Assembly (NCBI RefSeq): GCF_029360645.1
Contig: NZ_JARDUA010000010.1
Span: forward strand, 59,178 to 123,177
Source of the DNA: Pontibacter litorisediminis
GTDB lineage: Bacteria > Bacteroidota > Bacteroidia > Cytophagales > Hymenobacteraceae
Reading direction: 5' to 3'
Length of the DNA: 64,000 nucleotides
In this document: in pieces, positions 60,116 to 64,000 of the stretch
Numbering within the stretch: the first letter of the stretch is position 1
How the letters are laid out: every line of letters begins with the position of its first letter
The notes under the pieces: model-generated
Told to the model about the DNA's origin: nothing
What the model saw: only the letters and a program-made list of their open reading frames with translations
Databases searched by the model: none
Made by a program: the position numbers and the translations under genes

Positions 60116-61264
60116 CTAGACGGCAGAAACAACTATTTCAGATTTAGACTCAAGGCATTCTCGTACTGCGTTTACTATCATGAAGAGATTATTTTTTGTT
60201 AGCTCTTGATGGACAGGTAGTGCTAGCAAGTTTTCTCGCAGAGCCCTACTTCTGGGGAATTCTTCCACGGGAAGAGAAGGATGTGGATTGATCCAGAAAA
60301 GGAGCCCTAATACACCTTTTTGCCTTAATTTACTCAGGAACAACTTTGCGTCGCCCACTTCTATAGGAAAAGCAAAAGGACAAGCCCCCTCTGGAAGTAA
60401 TGAGAACGGACGTGGAACTAGGTCATGGAGATGCTCCAACAAAAAATTATAATTATCTCGTCTTATTTGGGCTGTTCCTTCTGACACTATTTTCGGGAGA
60501 AGGTAAGTAGTCATCAAGGAAGGTGGCGTGTAAGGGTTCCCTAAATCAAATTCAGCATGAGGCTGTTCGTTTATTCTCTTCCACCAGGCAAAAACCGGCT
60601 TGATAAGCTGATGAAGTAAGCCTATCTCTGCCCGTCGTGCCGCCACCCAGTTCAGGTGTCTTTTACACAGTGGCCACAAGCCTATCTTGGCTCGCTGTGC
60701 AGGAGGAACAGGAGGTCGTACAGAAAATACAGCTCCACCGTCGGGTAGTCCATATGTTTTATACAGGCAGAAAACACTGATATGCCCAAACGATCCCACT
60801 GCCTGCCCCTCATGCATTGCCAAGAAGGCCTGAGCTGCATCCTCTATCAAGAGCAGGTTTCGTTGATCACACCATTGCCTCCAGAAAGACGCATCTTGCG
60901 GGAAGCCCAAGTAATGTATGAGGTAAAGCGCTTTTACATTTGGCTCAAGCAGCCTCTCCAGATCCTTAGGGTCAGGCTCAAGTGCATCATTTACTTCATA
61001 GTACTTTATGTTAAGGCCTACTTTCAAAAGTGCTTCTACCTCAGACCCATGGTGATAAGCAGGAACAAGAACAGTATCCAACTCACCTAGGCCAACCGTA
61101 GTACAGGCATTCCAGATTGCGTGGCGTGCTTTTGAATATATTCTGCAGCTCTCCTGATCGAGTGGAAAGGGAATCCATTCTGAGCGACTTCGGGAGTGAA
61201 CACTGGGGTTTAACGTCGGCCAAATTGCCTGCCGCCGTGAAATGAAAGAATTAGAGCTTCTCAT
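60116..61264 (-). CDS. DegT/DnrJ/EryC1/StrS-family PLP enzyme, 382 aa
   Basis: LVPAYHHGSEVEALLKVGLN with KALYLIHYLGFPQDASFWRQ and LLLIEDAAQAFLAMHEGQAV are the typical DegT/AHBA motifs (the EDAAQA segment holds the Asp that pairs with the cofactor ring). SFGHISVFCLYKTYGLPDGG should carry the Schiff-base Lys at the K of YKTYG. The N-terminal 30 residues (MRSSNSFISRRQAIWPTLNP) precede the usual start. DegT enzymes make amino-sugars or related amines for polysaccharides. The gene has the order deacetylase, DegT enzyme, two acyltransferases on one strand, like exopolysaccharide modification sets. Confidence 0.88.
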   Translation of the reverse strand: MRSSNSFISRRQAIWPTLNPSVHSRSRSEWIPFPLDQESCRIYSKARHAIWNACTTVGLGELDTVLVPAYHHGSEVEALLKVGLNIKYYEVNDALEPDPKDLERLLEPNVKALYLIHYLGFPQDASFWRQWCDQRNLLLIEDAAQAFLAMHEGQAVGSFGHISVFCLYKTYGLPDGGAVFSVRPPVPPAQRAKIGLWPLCKRHLNWVAARRAEIGLLHQLIKPVFAWWKRINEQPHAEFDLGNPYTPPSLMTTYLLPKIVSEGTAQIRRDNYNFLLEHLHDLVPRPFSLLPEGACPFAFPIEVGDAKLFLSKLRQKGVLGLLFWINPHPSLPVEEFPRSRALRENLLALPVHQELTKNNLFMIVNAVRECLESKSEIVVSAV

Positions 61265-61397
61265 ACCTTACCAACCTGTACTTTTTAATAACAAATGAAC
61301 ATATCCAGTTTACTAGGATAGCCTTGGCATTGCTTTAGAAGCAGTATATTTTGCCACTAAAGTTAGCTGTACTCTCTAACCATCATATGAAACGGGT

Positions 61398-62435
61398 TTA
61401 ACTTTCACAAAGCACTGTACTGGCCGCACAGTTGGCACTCAATGCATCTGCCCTTTTATATGAATGTTTCCTGTAGAATGGAAATTTGAGCCTGCTCATG
61501 ATGGGGTGCCAGACGCCTACAATTCTGCAGAGGTTCTCTTCAAAAGAAGCACCTTCCAAAAAGCCTAACCGTGGTAGTTCATAAGTTTTCCCAAGACTTG
61601 CAGGTGTCAATGGCACTGGCTCACAACTGAAGGCTAACTTATAATCTAGCTTTTGAAGCGTTTGAACCTCACGAAGGCCATAATCGCCATTTGGGTAAGC
61701 AAAAAAGGGCACCTGCTTTCCTATCCAGCCTTCAAGTATTCTCTTAGAGCATTGTAACTCAAAATACACCTGTTCATCTGTACAGTTAGTGAGAATAGGA
61801 TGGGTGTGGCTGTGGCCTCCTACAGTAATATACTCTGAATCGGCCATCTTTCTGACTTGGTCAACCGTCATTGCTTCTCTCTCCAGCGTCAGCTTTCGCT
61901 TAAGTTTAGCAACCTGAGTTAGCCTTTCATGATCAGGAACTCTTTTCATAGCTTCTATGTGAGGACTTTTCAACCGGTTTCTTTTTGCCTCAAGCATATA
62001 GGACCACCAGTAAGTACCTTCCTCTACAGGAGATGTAGACACAAAGATTGTTACTGGCACCTGGTGTTTATTCGCTATTTCCACAATGTTAGCTTCATTA
62101 GTCTGCCAACCATCATCAACAGTTATTAACACTGCCCCCATGGGAAAGGGAAGCTCCTGCTGTATTATCTTCTCAATATCTCTTGTGCTTATAAATATAA
62201 AGCCCTTTTTCTTAAGCCATTTGATGCAAGTTTCAAATTCACTTCTTGATGGCTTGTGAAAATAAATAGAAAGCAAGCACTCTCCACGTTTAGCCCTTCT
62301 AACCGCTCGCCCTACAAATCCAAACATGATCAATAAGCAAGCAACAAACCACCCAAAAACATTTCTGAAACTTACATTCATTGCTTTGACACTTAACATT
62401 AGACGTTTATTGCTGATTACACTATTGCTAAACAT
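61398..62435 (-). CDS. Membrane-anchored polysaccharide deacetylase, 345 aa
   Basis: The N terminus has a transmembrane anchor (NVFGWFVACLLIMFGFVGRA, residues about 25-45). The NodB domain begins AVLITVDDGWQTNEANIVEI (TxDDG, catalytic base and metal Asp) and continues with VTIFVSTSPVEEGTYWW, VGGHSHTHPILTNC (HSxTH, metal His) and FFAYPNGDYGLREVQTLQKL (the RxxYPxG-like motif). It should remove acetyl groups from N- or O-acetylated sugars. The order NodB, DegT, acyltransferases suggests that a deacetylated amine or hydroxyl is re-decorated. The start codon MFSNSVISNKRLMLSVKAMN could also be the internal Met before VKAMN. Confidence 0.9.
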   Translation of the reverse strand: MFSNSVISNKRLMLSVKAMNVSFRNVFGWFVACLLIMFGFVGRAVRRAKRGECLLSIYFHKPSRSEFETCIKWLKKKGFIFISTRDIEKIIQQELPFPMGAVLITVDDGWQTNEANIVEIANKHQVPVTIFVSTSPVEEGTYWWSYMLEAKRNRLKSPHIEAMKRVPDHERLTQVAKLKRKLTLEREAMTVDQVRKMADSEYITVGGHSHTHPILTNCTDEQVYFELQCSKRILEGWIGKQVPFFAYPNGDYGLREVQTLQKLDYKLAFSCEPVPLTPASLGKTYELPRLGFLEGASFEENLCRIVGVWHPIMSRLKFPFYRKHSYKRADALSANCAASTVLCES

Positions 62436-62927
62436 TTAACCACCAAAGCTTAATAATGAGATTACTATTAGCGATGGTTTTAAACATTCAAGAAACCAGT
62501 TGAGGAATTATTCATGCTTGTTTTGCTTAAAATTATATACTTCAAAGCCCCTTAAATGTTCTATTAATTAATAACAAAATATTGTAAAAATATTTAAATT
62601 TGGTAAAGTACTGCCACCAGTACGTAAAGACAAAGACGCCATACGTTACAACAAGAATGTCACGTAATCTGGAAAATTCTTTAAGGAAGTAATCGAGTGA
62701 CTGTAGTAAGGTGGGCTCTTGATTTACTATACACCCATTGACCGATCCAATAGGTGCCTTTAGTAGCAAATCATTTTATATTATGACCTTAATTTAGAAG
62801 ACGGTTAAAGTAGAAGACATTCCCCATGCAAGGAAAAGACTCCTTGCGCAGAATTATAAACACAATCAGAGGCAGAGGTTAAGGCCACGGCGCTTATTTT
62901 GATCATATGGTAGCGCACCACCATCAA
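62436..62927. other. AT-rich gene-free stretch between the deacetylase and the lyase gene
   Basis: 492 bases. A 75-residue frame on the minus strand (62542-62769) starts with TTG and contains one hydrophobic stretch (VFTYWWQYFTKFKYFYNILL), but its composition looks random and I do not call it. Probably promoter and leader of the deacetylase operon. Confidence 0.5.
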
Positions 62928-63719
62928 CTATTCCCTCATGTCGTTAAGGCTTGCCGCTTTGCTTCCCAATTTCACATTGTCAACATAAAAGATTCTTTCT
63001 TTCGTATCAGTCGTTTTATTCCCATTCCAGTCATCCTTGTAGATACCAATTTTCCATCGCGGGTATGCAAACTCGGCATACATAGTCGGGCCAGAATATT
63101 TCAATACCCTTTCACCGTTTAACCAAACTTCAACTAAGCCGTCCTCATTCGGTGAATGTATGACATGGATGACAAACTGTTGCCACACGTCCTTTTGTAC
63201 ATTGCCTAACACATACCTTTTATGCTTTTGGCTACCACCTCCTATAAGCATTTTGAATTGATCATCCTCAGTCAGCAACTGCAAGGCTGGACTTCCAGAT
63301 CCTTTTCCTTGATGCCACTGATTTATATGATCCATATTAGAGTCTTTTTCATAATGTGATGCTGGAAAGAAACCATCAAAGGCATACCATCCCTCTTTTA
63401 CTAGAGTACTCTTCGGAAAGAGGAATTCAACCCTCGTACCGTTGCTAGCTTCAAGATCGGTATCCCTAAGTTCGAAGCGCCCTGACTTTTCTCCCTCGTA
63501 AACAGGATCAGCAACTACTTTAAAACCATATGAAGTGCTTGACTGAAGCTTAGCCCCCTTGAACACAGAATTCCCCTCGAAATCTTCATTGAAGAGTAAT
63601 TTAGAAGTATATATTTTATTGATTACTACATCATCTACCAAACCTCTATTCAAGCAAGGATTAGATATAGGCAAACAAAGTTGCATCACCGTCCACACAG
63701 CTATATAAAATTTGGACAT
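62928..63719 (-). CDS. Secreted polysaccharide lyase-like protein (heparin lyase I/PF14099 group), 263 aa
   Basis: An N-terminal hydrophobic stretch (FYIAVWTVMQLCLPISNPCL) is probably a signal peptide. The mature part is a beta jelly-roll: LLFNEDFEGNSVFKGAKLQS, YEGEKSGRFELRDTDLEASN and GTRVEFLFPKS, then the motif FFPASHYEKDSNMDHINQWH and RVLKYSGPTMYAEFAYPRWK with GIYKDDWNGN. 'NQWH' and 'IGIYKDDW'-like pieces are typical for the PF14099 lyase family (PL13/PL20-like), which breaks uronate polymers by beta-elimination. The family also includes non-catalytic lectin-like members. As a member of the polysaccharide locus it may trim or release the polymer. Confidence 0.8.
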   Translation of the reverse strand: MSKFYIAVWTVMQLCLPISNPCLNRGLVDDVVINKIYTSKLLFNEDFEGNSVFKGAKLQSSTSYGFKVVADPVYEGEKSGRFELRDTDLEASNGTRVEFLFPKSTLVKEGWYAFDGFFPASHYEKDSNMDHINQWHQGKGSGSPALQLLTEDDQFKMLIGGGSQKHKRYVLGNVQKDVWQQFVIHVIHSPNEDGLVEVWLNGERVLKYSGPTMYAEFAYPRWKIGIYKDDWNGNKTTDTKERIFYVDNVKLGSKAASLNDMRE

Positions 63720-63867
63720 GCTAAAACAACATAAAATTAAAAATTATATCATTTTAGTTAAATAAGTACGGGTTAGTGATTAGCGAGTTGTCTATCTCTG
63801 ATTCATATTCAGTATTAATATGTAAATCATTTGCCATTCCATCCCAATCCTTTGCAGGAGGAGCAAA
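63720..63867. promoter_or_regulatory. AT-rich leader, probable promoter of the lyase gene
   Basis: The bases upstream of 63719 are very AT-rich (AACAACATAAAATTAAAAAT near 63724-63743), unlike the GC-rich region that follows at 63870. I assign no exact box. Confidence 0.4.
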
Positions 63868-63903
63868 AAAGAAGCGGCGCAGGGGAATCCCCCGCGCCGC
63901 TCC
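63868..63903 (-). terminator. Intrinsic terminator of the gene at the right edge
   Basis: AGCGGCGC and AGGGG pair with CCCC and GCGCCGCT; on the minus strand the hairpin is followed by TTCTTTTTTG. It lies 44 bp after the stop codon complementary to 63947-63949. Confidence 0.85.
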
Positions 63904-63946
63904 GCTGCCAGCCCGCCGCCCCCGGAAAGGGGGAGCTGCTGCCTTG

Positions 63947-64000
63947 TTATTTTGTGATCGTGAAGGTGACGGTCCTTGGCGTGCCGGCCTTGCCGTCGGT
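63947..64000 (-). CDS. 3' end of a GC-rich gene cut by the right edge
   Basis: The last 17 codons read TDGKAGTPRTVTFTITK and then TAA. The sequence ends like a beta-sandwich domain (RTVTFTITK), as in secreted multi-domain proteins of this phylum, but too little is present for a name. Its high G+C and the strong terminator mark the return to ordinary chromosome after the AT-rich island. Confidence 0.6.
   Translation of the reverse strand, partial: TDGKAGTPRTVTFTITK

Noticed and set aside
62542..62769. 75-residue minus-strand frame with a TTG start
   Set aside because: Composition looks random in an AT-rich gap, there is no family likeness and the start codon is rare.

Overview
The window reads as chromosome of a Bacteroidota bacterium, most likely order Cytophagales, family Hymenobacteraceae (Pontibacter-like). 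This is an inference from gene content: paired DUF4199 proteins, DUF5670/lmo0937-type mini membrane proteins, an UpxY-type NusG paralogue, many lipoproteins, weak ribosome binding sites and a few TAnnTTTG-type promoter elements. I found no rRNA, tRNA, CRISPR array, integrase or transposase.

Region 1 (1 to about 34.8 kb) has moderately high G+C and looks like ordinary chromosome. It carries mscL (cut by the left edge), a single-chain type IIG restriction-modification enzyme (1631-5584), phosphoesterases, threonine aldolase, an AlkA-type DNA glycosylase, topoisomerase IB, a large M16 peptidase, two M48 metalloproteases, an App1-type lipid phosphatase, a trehalose-synthase-like GH13 enzyme, a GreA/B factor, the transglycosylase MtgA, a lipid kinase, an L,D-transpeptidase, an ABC-F ATPase and 3-hydroxybutyryl-CoA dehydrogenase. 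Many genes end in clear intrinsic terminators, several of them bidirectional between convergent genes. Four long intergenic gaps (5.6-6.35, 8.77-9.1, 11.7-12.7 and 20.7-21.3 kb) are filled with palindromic and dispersed repeats. The last two hold inverted copies of one composite element around an 8.5-kb block.

Region 2 (about 35.2 to 63.8 kb) is clearly more AT-rich and is an exopolysaccharide locus. A plus-strand operon-like run (35196-53708) encodes the export lipoprotein, the Wzc-type copolymerase/tyrosine kinase, an UpxY-type antiterminator, a UDP-glucuronate 4-epimerase-like enzyme, a Wzx-type flippase, a Wzy-like polymerase, five glycosyltransferases, a DUF354 protein, two P-loop kinase-like proteins and a GDP-mannose 6-dehydrogenase-like enzyme. 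The facing minus-strand set (54010-63719) encodes the initiating glycosylphosphotransferase, two FemAB/BioF2-like acyltransferases, a DegT-family protein, a polysaccharide deacetylase and a secreted polysaccharide-lyase-like protein. Together these predict a uronate-containing, acylated and partly deacetylated polymer made by a Wzx/Wzy route, with its own lyase. The far right end returns to high G+C with the 3' end of another minus-strand gene.

The signals I consider most worth following are: a strongly over-represented heptamer AGTATAA/TTATACT in region 1 that falls to chance level in the polysaccharide island; a 343-bp, almost identical, GC-rich 3' end shared by two otherwise divergent acyltransferase genes; the inverted composite repeats; an AT-rich specificity-domain patch in the restriction enzyme; and an apparent nucleotidyltransferase-kinase fusion next to a second kinase in the polysaccharide operon. 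All counts and composition statements were made by eye.
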